Origin: Paulownia fortunei
Taxonomy: Eukaryota > Streptophyta > Magnoliopsida > Lamiales > Paulowniaceae
Length of the DNA: 64,000 nt
Assembly (NCBI GenBank): GCA_019321725.1
Contig: CM033106.1
Coordinates: 18,946,551-19,010,550 of the forward strand
Direction: 5' to 3'
Shown here: positions 22,317-35,598 of the stretch, in pieces
Layout: the number at the start of each line of letters is the position of its first letter
Numbering within the stretch: position 1 is the stretch's first letter
The notes under the pieces: model-generated
What the model saw: the letters and a program-made list of their open reading frames with translations, nothing else
What the model was told of the DNA's origin: nothing
Database searches by the model: none
Made by a program: the position numbers and the translations under genes

Positions 22317-23860
22317 TAGCTCCAATTGCCCATGTATGTAAGGCCCATCTTCTCAAGATGTCCGTCGAATGTCATCTATGCTAAAGGCTTAGTAAATGGG
22401 TCTGCCATATTTTCTACTGAGGTAACTCGATCCACAATGACGTTGCCTCTACCAATGATCTCTAAACAAGTGATATCATCTCATTATGTACTTGAATCTT
22501 TAATGAGATCTTGGATCTTTTGCTTGCGCAGTGGCTCCATTGTTATCCCAGTAAATCATAACTAGATCAACAACAGATGGAACTACACCCAATCTTTGGA
22601 TGAAGTTTCTTATCTAAATAGCTTCTTTTACTGCATCTGATGTAGCAATATATCCAGCTTCAATGGCAGAGTCTACAGTCGTCTCTTGCTTGGAACTCTT
22701 CCAACTAACCCGCACCGCCATTGAGGATAAATATGTATTTGAGTCATCTATATCAGACTAAAAACTAGAGTCTGTATATCCCTCCAGTTTTAGTTCTCCA
22801 TTACCGTATATCGAAAGATATCCTTAGTTCTTCTCAAGTACTTGAGGATGATCTTAATGACCTTTAGTGTTCTTCCCCTGGATTGGATTGATATCTGCTC
22901 ATGATACTCGGAGCATGTGCTATATCATGCCTTGTACATAACATTGCATACATTATGTTCCCTATTGCAGAAGCATAAGATATGCGAGCCATCATTTCTC
23001 TTTCTTCAGGTGTCTTGGGAGACATAACCTTAGAGAGTGAAATCCCACGACTCAGAGGCAGGAATCCTCTCTTGGATTCTTCTATGCTAAACTTTTTTAG
23101 CACTTTGTCTATGTACATGGACTAGGATAGTCCGATTATCCTTTTGGATCTATTTTTATAGATCTTTATCCCTAAGATAAAAAATGCATCTCCCAAGTTC
23201 TTCATGGAAACTAATTAGATAACCAAGTCCTTGTTGATTGTAACATCCCTACATCATTTCCAATGAGTAGGATGACATTAATGTAGTGCACAATAAATGT
23301 AATTGCACTACCACTAACCTTGGTTCATCCGGGTTCTTATGAAAACCAAACATTTTGATTATTTCATTAAACTGGATATTCCAACTCCTCAAAGCTTCTT
23401 TGAGTCCATAAATGGATCTCTAGAGTTTGTAAATCTTTTGTTCGCTTCCACTGGATATGAAGCCTTCTGGTTGCTTTATATAGATTTCTTCCTTAATGTT
23501 TCCATTAAGAAAAATGGTCTTTACATCCATTTGCCATATCTCATAGTCATAATATGCAAATATGGCCAGCAGTATCCGTATGGATTTAAAAATTACTACT
23601 GGCCTCATAATTAATTCCTTGCTTCTGAGTATAATCTTTTGTTACCAGTCGTACCTTATAGGTCACTACATATCCATCTACTCCAAGCTTCCGCTTGTAG
23701 ACCCATTTGCTGCCAATAGGAATAATTCCCTATGTGGGTCCACCAAGGTCCATACCTTGTTGGCGTACATGGAGTCCATTTTAGACTGCATAGCTTCTTG
23801 CTGCTTCTCTGAGTTGATGTCAGACATCATCTCTCCATAACTTCTTGGATTGTTATCTAA
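22317..23860 (-). pseudogene. pol: Element B RNase H and reverse transcriptase
   Basis: Minus-strand frames recover the RT thumb (22864-23118: MYIDKVLKKFSIEESKRGFL, then ISYASAIGNIMYAMLCTRHD, IAHA, RYQSNPGEEH) and the N-terminal palm (23420-23608: KSIRILLAIFAYYDYEIWQM, DVKTIFLNGNIKEEIYIKQP, EGF). RNase H remains lie at 22317-22700. The first catalytic Asp is kept in DVKTIFLNG, but the YVDD box reads Y-I-N-V at 23274-23285, so both catalytic Asp residues are replaced. Several frameshifts separate these pieces. The plus-strand open frames over this region are shadows. Confidence 0.88.
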
Positions 23861-25290
23861 GGAGAGTCCCTCTTTTTTGTTCTCTAACGACTAGCTGTAT
23901 CTCTTAGGTACCCTTGAGACCCTTTCGGATCTTCGAAGAGGTTGTGTATTAAAGGGTCCAGCATCAGCTAGTGTACCATTTATTGTATCAATTGGGGTGT
24001 TCTGTGGTTCTTGAACCTCTTCAAGTTCTACAACATTTTCACTTCTATCTGAAAGAAATTCTTCTTCAAGAAAGGTAGTATTCCTCGAAACAAACATCTT
24101 TGTTCCATGGTATCATAGAAATAGTATCCAATAAACTCCTTTAGATACCCCACGAACTTGCATAAGCTGAATCTCATATCCAACTTATCTCCCAATAGTT
24201 ACTTCACATAAGCAGCACACCCCCATACCATAAGGTATTTATAGGAAGGTATCTTCCACACCACATCTCATGTGGTGTTTTGGACATACCTTTAGATGAC
24301 ACCCTATTTAAAAGGTATGCTGTTGTTTCCAAGACATAGCGCCAGAATGAAGGAGGTAATGTATGAAGCTCATCATAGAATGAACTATGTCCGACATGGT
24401 TTAATTCCTGCGTTTCGCAACTCTGTTGGGTTGTGGAGTAGCCGAAGGAGTCAACTGTGAGAGAATCTCATTCTCTTTTAGATAATCTAAAAACTCTATG
24501 CTTAAGTATTTACCTCATCAATCAGATCAAAGAGTCTTTATACTTAATCTAGTTTGTTTCTTTGCTTTGGTTCTGAATTTTTTGAACTTTTCAAATACTT
24601 CAGACTTATACCTTAAAAGGTACACATAACCATATCTAGAGAAGTCATCAGTAAAGGTTAAGAAGTAGTTATAGTTCCCATGGGCACTAACATTTATTGG
24701 CCCACATATATTTATATGGATCAAATGCAATAGATGATTGGCATACTCCACTTGTGCAACAAATGGAGATTTGGTCATCTTTCCTTTGAGGCAGGATTCA
24801 CATGTTGGCAGTTCTTGCTCATTCTTTAGATTAAGCAATTGTACAAATTTGTTAATCATTTTCTCATACATATGTCCCAATCTTGCGTGTCATAGGGTCA
24901 TGAAACTATGATTATCTAATTTTATTTTATTTTGTTGAATTGTGAAATGGGGTTATGGGGAGTAATAGTATATAAATAATTTATTAAAGAACCAGAATAG
25001 ATAAAATCAGAACGTTTGAAAATGAAACAATTTCTATTCTCAATGGTCAATCTAAAATCTTCTCTATCCAAAACTGGAATAGAGATAATGTTCTTAATAA
25101 TATCTAGAACAAAAGACAATTATTTAATACTGTTACATAAGCATTCTCTAAAACTAGATTAATGGTCCTTATAGCTAATGCAACAACTCTTGCTCTATTC
25201 CCCATCCTATGGACTGTCTCTCCTCCATCTAGCTTTCTACTTCTTATCATCATCTACAAATTATTGCAGATATGTGAGTCAAAATTAGTA
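23861..25290 (-). pseudogene. pol: Element B integrase and protease
   Basis: The linker frame 23891-24097 begins MFVSRNTTFLEEEFLSDRSE, a hallmark sequence after the copia integrase core. The frame 24527-24880 carries LPTCESCLKGKMTKSPFVAQ, the second CxxC of the pre-integrase HHCC zinc finger, then HINICGPINVSAHGNYNYF and LTFTDDFSRYGYVYLLRYKS of the integrase core; the first catalytic Asp, normally HxDxCGP, is N here. Protease remains lie at about 24925-25290, where the region before the 'yxDS/C-SHIC' motif reads LVLDTNFDSHICN. Interrupted by stops and frameshifts. Confidence 0.85.
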
Positions 25291-26163
25291 TCTAATACCA
25301 AGAATTATTGTTAACAGACAAGTTAACTTCAACAAAATATATACCTGAACTTTTCAGGCTTGTAAGATACTCCTTGTAATTCCTCTTCCAGTAACCTGGT
25401 TTGCTGCAGTAATGGCACTTGTCATTGCCTTGAGAAGAAACCTTCTTTATACCTCCCTTAGCCTTCAGCTTGTTGGGTTTAGAGGAACCCTTTCCTTTCT
25501 TCTTTCCTTTATTGGGCTTTTTAGCCTTTAATCTAGAAGAAGATCCAATAAGCAGAACCGGCTTACCCTTTTTCATGGTAGATTAGCTGTCTTTGACATG
25601 TTCAGAAGCTCAGCGAGACTAGCCTCCATGTTGTGAATGTTAAAGTTGACAACAAAAATGTCAAATAATGGAGATAGAGACTATAGCAGAAGGTTCGTAT
25701 AGAATTCGTTCTCCATAATGACTCCATGGGATGCCAGCCTTTCAATGACGGCTATCATCTTCAATCCATGGTCATGGACTGAAGAGCCCTCAGTCATACG
25801 ACATCTAAAAAGCTCTTTTGCGATTTGATATCACATCTGTTGAGTTCTTTCACCATATAACTCTTGTAGGTGAATGAGGATCCCATAAGCAGTATCTTGA
25901 TCCTCGTTCTGCCTCTGCAACTCATTTGACATCGATGCCAGCATATAGCATCGAGCTTGTAGATTATCATCAACATGACATAAGTAATATGCATAAGCCT
26001 CTGAAGCAATATCCTCTGGTGGAACCGAAGAAGGCACAGTGTCGAGGACATATGCCCTCTTCTCCAACTAAAAAACTATTTTCAGTTTTCTTAGCCAATC
26101 GACAAAGTTAGGTCTAGTTAATTTGTTGTATTCAAGGATTGTTGCAAGTGGATTCTTTGCCAT
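25291..26163 (-). pseudogene. gag: Element B gag
   Basis: The start codon is at 26161-26163, giving MAKNPLATILEYNKLTRPNF, then an in-frame stop just before LEKRAYVLDTVPSSVPPEDI (frame 25831-26067). A later part reads KKGKPVLLIGSSSRLKAKKP, a long basic linker, and CHYCSKPGYWKRNYKEY (25292-25576). The last is a CxxCx4Hx4C zinc knuckle in which the His is Trp and the final Cys is Tyr, so it cannot bind zinc normally. The order and content match plant copia Gag of about 290 residues. The start is supported by the same ATGGCAAA(G/A)AATCCACTTG context in element F. Confidence 0.88.
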
Positions 26164-27690
26164 TTTAGTAGAATAATCTACAAAACATGCACGAAGTAGA
26201 AAATGAGTAAACTATGGGAAAAATATATTCATTTAATATAAGGTCTTTAATATTAAATGTCTCCCACTATTTTCTTCGAATTCTATCACCCCTAATGAAA
26301 TTTCAGGAAATCAAATTTCCTAGTGAGCTTGAGGTCAAACAGAAATATTTCACACCCCAATTTTATGAGCCCATAAAATATTTCTATCAGTAGTCAACTC
26401 TTTGACGATTGTATCGCTATACAACCCTTAAGTTTGTTTTGCCTCACCTCTTCCCATATACCCTAATTTTTTGACACCATATGGTACTAAGTATCAAATA
26501 ATACACATCAAACATTCATGTAGATAGAGCATCAAGATATCCCACGACTCATGGCCAATATAATAATAATTCCATCCCATGAGCATCTTAATGCTTGGTA
26601 GAGATCACAACTTTCCAACACAATATCACCCCACGACTCATGGCCAGTGATCAAGTGTGGTAGCGGTCGTCATGTCTCCATCTTTGATGGTAGGCATGGA
26701 ATGATAGGTCCTACCTAATTTGTCCATTTTTGTTTGAAATCGAATTTTCTAAAAATTCTTTTACTTAACTTTAGTAAATTAAGTGGGGTTTAATTTTATC
26801 TAAGACCTCATCATAATTTAAATTAGGTTGGTTATATAATGCATGATATCATAATATCATTGCGCAAGCATAAAAGCATTAAAGAAAATCCTAAGCATGC
26901 ATCTAATACATACTTAAATAAATGGATGATCATGAACCAGTCCTATGTGGTCCATTTGAGCCAAAAAAGGACCTAAGGTCAGTATAAGTGTGATAAAATG
27001 GAATAGAACATATTCTATTACATAATTGCATCCAACACAAACATGGGTCTTCTTTGGAACCTCATTCTTAATTCTACTTTGTCTTCCAAAGAAAAAGAAA
27101 AATCTCACCACCTATTCTACTCTCTTTTCAGAAAATAAAATAGCTTACATAGATGGAATAAGAGGCTCGCATATCCCAATTTAAAATCCAAAAATATTAA
27201 ATAAAACCAATCACAATGGTCCATTGACTCATGATCATCCTATATATACTCATAATTAACATCATATGCAATTATTAAAATATGTAAATTTACCAAGTTG
27301 TTAAACGCAATTTTTGACTTGAGATAATTTTTAATTGCTTGAAAAATAATTTTTCTTTGAAAAACAAGTTTTCAGAAATTATTAAAATTAATATTTAATT
27401 TTAATTTTCCAGAAAATCAAAAAATAAAAATAGACCTAGAACAACACGATTATTGCCTGCTGCGCGCTCGTTGCTCCGCATAGCCATAGAGGTCTCACAC
27501 CCGACGGGCGCACAACCCGTTTCTTTTCTAATTTTCATATTTATATAATTTAAATAAGCAATTAAAATTATTCTGATTAAAAATCGCTGAAAATATGCAA
27601 AATCAAATTTTACATAATTAACATGAATTTAAACAATTTTAAAACATGCATACATAAATTCAAAATTCACCGAATAAGCGAAACCGTGGA
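26164..27690 (-). other. Element B 5' leader
   Basis: About 1.5 kb of untranslated sequence between the gag start and the primer site. Blocks such as 'cccacgactcatggcca' (twice, near 26550 and 26632) and 'ctttgatggtaggcatggaa' (near 26680) recur in the leaders of A, E and F. A short GC-rich insert (about 27440-27525, with 'tgctgcgcgctcgttgctcc' and 'cccgacgggcgcacaacccg') stands out from the AT-rich surroundings. It occupies the same position as the longer inserts in A, E and F. Confidence 0.75.
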
Positions 27691-27700
27691 TCTGATACCA
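27691..27700 (-). other. Primer-binding site of element B (initiator tRNA-Met)
   Basis: The minus strand reads TGGTATCAGA, ten bases complementary to the 3' end of plant initiator tRNA-Met, one base after the LTR end. The following bases (TCCA) no longer match the expected GCC. Confidence 0.85.
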
Positions 27701-27701
27701 C

Positions 27702-29941
27702 AGTTGGGTTCATTATAATCGCAGGGGTATACGCAGTAAAAAATAATTTTTTTATCAAACATAAATATAACCCCTCGATTCGAAAGAAATTTTAACGATC
27801 CCACTTATTCAAGTGAATATATAAATAAATATTAAATTCAGATTATACCTTTCATGCACTCCGATTGAAGTAGGAAATGAAGCAATCAATTGTTTATCCT
27901 GGACTTTCAGAACTCACAGAGATCCAAATGTTTTCCATCTATTAGACCCACAATATGAAAGAGTAACACCAATCAAAATGATTCGCTAGTATTCTTTTAA
28001 TTGTTTACTAATCTAGAATCAGAGTAAATTTTCAAGAACAATAAAGATTAACTCTTTAAGTTCTTGAAACTATAATATGAAGAGAATAATAAGAAACTAA
28101 TTTTCTTTAAAGAACAAGAAAATCAAGACAACAAGAAAATGTTTTTTCTTTTTCTTTCTTTTCATTTTCTTTTCTTGGAGAGAAAAATAGAAGGCATTAA
28201 ACAAAATAATTTTTGGTTAAATTTGTTGAATTCATGATGTAATTTTTGGCCATAATGATTTATAGAGGCTGAAAATATTTTTCTCCAACTCTTGGAGAGT
28301 TTGTCAATTTTGAACTATTTCAAAGCCTTATCTTGGAAGGATTCCAAATCTTTTAAAAACTCTTCTCTTTTCTCTCTCCTATGTATGTGGACTAATTTGA
28401 TATTACATTAAACATCAAAATTGTCTACATACATTATTATATTAATTCGAACTTTTCAAATAATATCAAGATAGATATATATCAAATATATATTAAAATT
28501 ATATTTATATATAAATTTAAACATAGTGGCCGATTTTATCCCATAAAATCGGTCACTTTATTTATTTTTATGTATAAATATGTTAGTTAAATAAAATATA
28601 TTTATTTAATTTATTCTTTTCATATTTTAGTGGACTTAAGTGATCCATAGTAAGTTTGGGTTTGGACTCAAAACCCACAAATCAACCCAATTGATTAATT
28701 TAATTTACTCCAATTGGGTTTTTTAATTAAATTAGGTCCAATTAAATAATTTAATTACTTAATTGAATAATTTAATTTAACCATTAAATTAAATAGAACC
28801 CTTAATTAATTAATTAATCAATATTAATTAATTAATTTTCAACCATTGGTTAAATTCTAAAATTAAAAATATTACTTTCCATAAAGATTGGTGACTCTCT
28901 TAGCTTCACTGCTAAGCTAGTAGTGGGTTTGCAACATTTTGCAACTTATAAATAACAATTATTCCAATTAATTAATTCAATTAATTAGTTCGATTAGAAT
29001 TAACTCCGCAATTCCAAGAAACTCACTATTCATGAAAATACCTAGTAAGTAATCATGGCAAACTAGTCTTAGGTGAAATTGTGAGTAAACCAATTTTGGT
29101 TGCGAGTACCATACACGTATGGTCCTTTCAAAAACTAATCTATTGATTGAATCTAGGGCATGAATTATTAGTCGAAATCCTAAATGATTCAATAATTGTG
29201 ATCCATTTCAAGTTCTAATGATTTTTGATGAATCACGATTCATCTTGCCTTTGCCTTGGTCTTTGAATCACGAACTATAAAAATACAGGTGATTCCCTCG
29301 TTTAAAAAGACAAGTATTGAATTCTTTGTTTGCCACTGACAAACCTCCATGTACACTAATGCAACACCCAACATACCGCTTTTGTGATTATCAAGAAATT
29401 AGAGAATATATCAAAGTATTGCAGGATGCACACAAGGCTACCATCGTGGCTCAAGTCCAAGAACTAGCCGTATACTATCACGACATAAAAATTCTTATTT
29501 CGACAGGCAAAGCCTCCAACTAAGAAATTCCTGCGGGCAATGTTTAGTGTACTTGTTCCATAATAAGCACCCACATACATGCACTTGTGTCTCTACACTA
29601 ATGCTAATGGAATATGATATCCTCATCTTACGAACATGAATCATATATGCAAGTCTTACTGAGTTATTTGATGTTCCATCTTAAAAAGCTCTCGACTCGG
29701 AACTTATTTAAGACCAAAGCCTTAGAGGCATGTTCCATGATCACCATCATATGCGAGGCCATGCCCCGTAGCTAAATTTAGTCTAAGGACTTTATCTAAT
29801 GTGCATAAATAAAAGATTCATGACATAAGATAAAGAAAATACCTTTTTTATTAATGTGATTTCCAATAAGATTATCTTTATAAAAGAAAAAGAGTATAAT
29901 ATACCCAATCCAATTGGGACGTTGAGCATCCTACTATAACA
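27702..29941 (-). repeat. Element B 5' LTR (right)
   Basis: 2240 bases, homologous to 20117-22301. The first plus-strand base is changed (AGTTGGG for TGTTGGG) and the end is CTATAACA for CTCTAACA. The differences from the left LTR are scattered substitutions and small indels, so the insertion is not recent. Confidence 0.92.
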
Positions 29942-30265
29942 CATATCCCATATGATGTTTTAGGTAATGACTTAGCTAACATTCATACTTAATAAGAATG
30001 TTTTGTTGATTTTAAGGTGTCTCCTAAGAATTAAGGAAGTTAAGTGAAACTTATCATGGATTCACTCATAGAGAATTTAATTCTCCATTGGATAATCAAA
30101 TAACTCAGTGGCTTAGTAATTACTTCCTGGATCACACTGATGGACTAAACACTTAGTTTGCTTGATTCTCAACTTCATATCCAAACTCTCTGAACCCTTC
30201 AAAATAGTATCTTGAGAGATACCCTCACTTGGAGTAATGAAGTAAGAATAGTTCGCTCGTGCACA
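29942..30265 (-). pseudogene. pol: Element G integrase core, right of insertion B
   Basis: The sequence continues the integrase interrupted at 20116: 'catatcccatatgatgtttt' follows directly on the G sequence left of B, allowing for the duplicated CATAT. It runs through integrase core sequence parallel to 36430-36740 of D and ends at GTTCGCTCGTGCACA, where element D is inserted. The rest of G (protease, gag, right LTR) is not found in this window. Confidence 0.75.
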
Positions 30266-32482
30266 TGTTGGGTTTGCGTGGTCCTGGAAAACGTATACAC
30301 AACAAAATTTAAAAATTTTCAAAAATATAAACAAATAATACATCAATGTAACAAAATGTGTCCTGAACCCATTCACAATTACTCAATTGTGTATTTTTTA
30401 TACCTACAGTAAGAAGGATTCTTAAACCTTTACCTTAGTTTGCACTCCACTGAAGAAGATGTAGGAAATGATTTGAATTGTTATCTCTCCATGAACTCCT
30501 TCACAAATCTTGAATCCATTCATGAATTACTTTCATGAATCTTGATTCCCTACCCCTCTTATTGGAACGGTTAGCTTATAGTCCAAAGTGTTACCCCTCA
30601 AAGTGTATCCCCATGTTGGAGATTTCCACACCAATTGAGTTTATGCTAGTAGATTAAAAAGCCTATTGTACTACAATCTGTGGAGTTTAATTCTTAATTC
30701 AACTAGTGAATAGAAGAATTGAACCCATGATCAAAAGATAGAACTTTTTGATGGGGGAACAAAATAAAAGAAAAAGAAGAAGGGGCGATTTGTCTCTCCA
30801 TGAGAGCTGACTGAATCTCTCTCTAGAATGCTCTAATAATTGGCCATTATGGGAGAGTCCTTATATAGGAATCCTCCAATCTTTGTTGCACTATGTTTCT
30901 ACTTGCTTCATTCCTTATTTGATTTATTCTTTCTATCAATCTTTAAGACAAGTTTCATTCTTGTAATTAAACTTCCTAATGAGCCTTCTACGAGCCCATT
31001 AGCTTGGGCTTGAACTTTAAATAATTTAATTCAGTCTAATTAATTGATCCAATCAATTAATTAGTTGGTTCCACTAGACTTTCTAATCATATTTTAACCT
31101 AATAAATAATCCTATTATTTAGTATGCCCAATTTAATCAATTAATCTATTCAATTAATTAAATATCATATATAGGACTTCTAATCATATTAGGTCCAATT
31201 AAATAAATATATTATTTAATTAGATAAATTAATTTAACTCCTCAAATTAATTTTTATGCTAATAAATTAATTTATCATATCAATTAATTAATTAGCTCCA
31301 CATGGGCTCCCTAATCTTATTAGGTACAATGAAATTATCACATTATCTAAAATCAATTTGAGCCCTAAATTAATTTATCTCTATTAACTAATTTGATCCA
31401 ACCCTTTGATATATTGTAGCTATAAGTGTACTATTTCTAACTTAGTGTGTGACCCCTTTGGTTCACTCTAAGCTAGTCGTTGCCTCGCAAGTTTTGTGAC
31501 TTATTTAAACAAATTAATTATTCTTATTAATTAATCTAATTAATCAATCCTCTTGGAATTAACCCATTAATTTCAAGAACCCACAAGTTATAGAAAGCAC
31601 CTACTAGTACATCATGACTTCTACTCTTAGGTGAAGTGGCGAACCTATTCCAATTATAAATAACATTCAAGTACGGTCCTTCTATTATCTAATCTTCTAA
31701 TTAAGCCTGAGGCATGGATTATTAGTCGAAATCCCAATTGCTCAATAACTATGTATCCATTCTTAGTAGCTTGACTCAATGATAAATATTTAGAAAATCC
31801 ATCGTCTAATTTCCATCCAACCTTGACCAAGGATTTTAGAGTCGAGTATAATGGACCACATCGAAGATTCACTTATTCATCTAGATAAGTGACTTTGTTG
31901 GCACACATTAACTTCCATACATAAATATGTTACACCCAATGTAAATCGCTTGTGATTGTCATGTAATCAGAAAATACTTTAAAGTGCAACATTCCATGCA
32001 CAAGGTTGCAATGGTGCCTCAGTTTGAAGGACTAATTCTTGCACTTTCATAACGTAAAAATTTTTATTTGATGATAGAATATTTCCAATTGGGAATTTCT
32101 AGGTGGGGTAGTTTAGTATATTTGTTCCCCAACAAGCACCTGCACATATGCACTAGTGTTTCCACATCAATGCCCACAGAACAATGCATCATCCTTTCAA
32201 TCCTCCATCGCATGCTCAAGTCTCAATGAGATCATTGATGTCCCATCTCAATAATCCTTAACTTGGAATATTTTAAGACTACAGCCTTAGAGGTATATTC
32301 CCAAATTGCCATCATATAAGCGACCACACCCCATAGTTATATGTAAGCTAAAGATTTCATCTAGTTCTTATGATGAATTTAAGATGTAGATTGCAATTTA
32401 ATGATATTAATACAAACAAGATTGATTCCAAATGAACATAAGGATAATTGATTCAATTAGCTTACCGGGCATTACTCTTACC
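30266..32482 (-). repeat. Element D 3' LTR (left)
   Basis: 2217 bases, from TGTTGGGTTTGCGTGG to ACTCTTACC (from CTCTAACA). It has the standard LTR blocks but is only moderately similar to the LTRs of A and B, so it is an older copy or a different subfamily. A degraded polypurine tract (ATCTGCCACTTGCC on the plus strand, 32483-32496) follows. The left flank is GCACA (30261-30265); the matching right flank of D is not found, because D's 5' part is lost. Confidence 0.85.
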
Positions 32483-33395
32483 ATCTGCCACTTGCCGTAG
32501 ATAATTGCTTTTAAATTAAGGCTCATCTTCACCAAAATGTCTATCAAATATTTATCTCAAGAGTTAAACCCATGAGTCTGCTTTGTTTTCTATTGAGGCA
32601 AATCTTTCTATGTCGATGTTGCCTCTACCAATGATTTTTAGAATCATGGTATCACTAATTTATTTCTTCTTGGATCATATGATGAGACATTGGCTTCTTT
32701 GTTTGCTCAATAGCCCTATTGTTGGAACTACATCCAACACTTAGATGAGGTTCCCTATCCAAAAAGTCTCTTTTTTGCAGCATTACATGCTACCATGGAT
32801 TCAACCATAGTGGTGGGAACCATAGTTATTCTTGGAACTCTTTCCAGCCAACCATCCCATCATTTAAGATAAACACCAATCTAGACACAGACTTTAAGTC
32901 ATCTACTTTAAACTAAAGACTAGATTAATCATCTTAGTTTCTGTTCTCCATCACTGTACTCCAAAGACATGCTTCAAAAGTGTTTAAGAATCATCTTTAC
33001 TGATTTTCATGCTTTTTACATTGAATTAACTAATATCGGCTCCTGACACTTAGAGAATTTATAATATCAAATCTCGTACATAAGTTTACATATATTATAC
33101 TTTATTTCGAGGATACATAAAGTATGTGGGTAATTATTTCTTTTTTTTTTCTGAATTCTATGGGAACATGGTCTTTGAAAGAGAAATCTACCATGACCCA
33201 AAAATAAGAATCTCTAATTGCAAATTTTCATGCTAAACCTTTTGTCATCTAATTTATGTAATTGGATTTGTAATAGTCCAAGCATCCTTTCAGATTTATC
33301 TCTTTAGATCTCAATCCCTAATTCTTATGATGCTTCTCCCAAATCCCTCATGGAGAACTTAGATGACAAGTCTTAATTGAATGTAACATTCCAAT
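32483..33395 (-). pseudogene. pol: Element D RNase H and RT C-terminal part
   Basis: Minus-strand remains parallel to 9039-10000 of A and 22317-23240 of B, for example 'aggctcatcttcaccaaaatgtct' after the tract and 'gtcatctactttaaactaaa' in RNase H. No open frame of note survives. It stops at 'aatgtaacattccaat', just before the RT active site, where a plus-strand LTR begins. About 225 bases that should include the catalytic YVDD segment are missing on the far side. Confidence 0.7.
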
Positions 33396-35598
33396 TGTTA
33401 GAGTAGGATGCCCAACGCCCCAATTAGATTGGGTGTATTATACTCTTTTGTTTTGTAAAGACAATCTTATTGGGAATCATATTAATAAAAAAAGGCATTT
33501 TCTTTATCTTATGTCTTGCATTTTTATTTCTGCACATTAGATAAAGTCCTTAGACCAAATTTAGCTACGGGGCATGGTCGCGCATATGATGGCGATCATG
33601 GAACATGCCTCTAAGTCTTTGGTCTTAAATAAGTTCCAAGTTGAAGGCTTTTTGAGATGGGACATTAAATAGCTTAGTAAGACTCGTACATATAATACAT
33701 GCTCGTGAGACGAGGATGTCACATTCCATTGGCATTAGCGTAGAGACGTAAATACATGTATGTGGGTACTTGTTAGGGAACAAGTACACTGAATATGGCC
33801 CGCAAGAAATTCTTAGTTGGAGGCTTTGCCCGTCGAAATAAGAATTTTTGTGTTGCGATAGTACACGACTAGTCCTCGAACTTGAGGCACGATGGTAGCC
33901 TTGTGTGCATCCTGCAGCACTTTGATATATCTTCTGATTGGTTGACAATCATAAAGAGGGTATGTTGGGTGTTGCACTGGTGTGCATGGAGGTTTGTCAG
34001 TAGCCAACATAAAATTCGACACTTATCTTTTTAAATAAGGGAATCTCCTGTATTTTCATAGTTCGTGATTCAAAGACCTTGGCCAAGGCAGTATGAATTG
34101 TGATTCATCAAGAATCATTCAAACTTGAAATGGGATCACAGTTATTGAATCATTTAGGATTTCAACTTATAATCCATGCCTTAGATTCAATCAGGAGATT
34201 AGCTATCGAAAGGACCGTACGTGTATGGTACTCGCAACTGAAATAGGTTTACTCGCTATTTCACCTAAGATTAGTTTGCCATGATTACTTGCTAGGTGTT
34301 TTCATGGATAGTGAGGTTTTTGGAATTAAGGAGTTGATTCCAAGCGGATTAATTAATTAGATTAATTAATTAGAATAATTGCTATTCATAAGTTGCAAAT
34401 GTTGCAAACCCACTACTAGCTTAGTAGTGAACCTAAGAGGGTCACACATCTTTATGAAAAGTAACATTTTTAATTTTTAATTTTATCCAATGATTGGAAA
34501 TTAATTAATTAATACTGATCAATTAATTAATTAAGGGTTCTATTTAATTTAATGGTTAAATTAAATTATTCAATTAAGTAATTGGATTATTTAATTGGAC
34601 CTAATTTAATTAGAAAACCCAACTAGAGTAAATTAAATTAATCAATTCGATTGATTAAATTGGGATTGAATCAATTGAATTGATTTGGGGATTTTTGAGT
34701 CCAAGCCCAAAATAAATATGGATCACTTAAGAAGCCCACTAAAGTATGAAGAGAATAAATTAAATAAATATGATTTATTTAAATTAATATATTTATAGAT
34801 AAATAAATATAATGACCAATTTTATGGGATAAAATAGGCCACTAAGATTTAATATAATTATAGTATATATATATATGATATATATCTATCTTGATATTAT
34901 TTGAAGAGTTCAAATTAATATCAACAATGTATGTAGATAATTTTGATGATTAATGTAGTCTCAAATTAGTCCGCATACAATAGGAGAGAGAAAAGAGAAG
35001 AGTTCTTGGAAGATTTGGAATCCTTCCATGATAAGGTTTTGAAGTAGTTCAAAATTGAAAAACTTTTCAATAGTTGGAAAATGATTAAAATTTTCAGCCC
35101 TATATATATGAGGGATGAAAATTACATAATCAATTCAAAAATTTGAGCAAAAATATTTTGTTTAAAGTCTTCTATTTTTACTCTCCAAGAAAAGAAAAGA
35201 AAGAAAAAGAAAATCAGTTTCTTGTTATTCATTTCATATTATTGTTTCAAGAACTTAAAGAATCAAACTTTATTATTCTTGAAAATATACTCTGGTTCTA
35301 GATTAATAAACAATTAAAAGGATACTAGAGAATTCTTTTGATTGGTGTTGCTCTTCTGTATCGTGGACCTGATAGAGGGGAGACACTTGGATCCCTATGA
35401 GTTCTGATAGTCCAGGATAAACAATTGATTGCTTCATTTCCTACAACAATCGAAGTGCACGAAAGGTATAATTCAATTTTATATTATTTATATATTCACT
35501 TGAATAAGTGCAATCGTTAAAATCGCTTTTGAATCAAATGGGTTAAATTTATGTTTGATAAAAAATTTTATTTTCTGCTGCATATACCCCTGCGATTT
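33396..35598 (+). mobile_element. Plus-strand copia LTR in element D, 3' end missing
   Basis: It starts TGTTAGAGTAGGATGCCC and follows the reverse complement of the B LTRs closely, for example 'gacaatcttattgggaatcatattaataaa' and the purine-rich segment near 35170. At the right it reaches 'atatacccctgcgatttt' and stops about 20 bases short of the expected CCCAACA end, then passes into D RT sequence. A deletion has therefore removed the LTR end and about 225 bases of D. No internal region is attached, so it is probably a solo LTR trimmed afterwards. Confidence 0.85.

Larger units (their letters stand above)
20112..29946 (-). mobile_element. Ty1/copia element B, complete outline with CATAT duplication
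   Basis: The element is 20117-29941 (9825 bases) on the minus strand, bounded by CATAT at 20112-20116 and 29942-29946. The LTRs are 20117-22301 and 27702-29941. Internal landmarks are all present: a polypurine tract next to the left LTR, RNase H, RT, integrase, protease, gag with a start codon, leader, and a primer site next to the right LTR. It is the best preserved copy here, but every domain carries stops or frameshifts, and both the RT active site and the Gag zinc knuckle are mutated. It inserted into element G, whose integrase continues at 29942. Confidence 0.93.
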
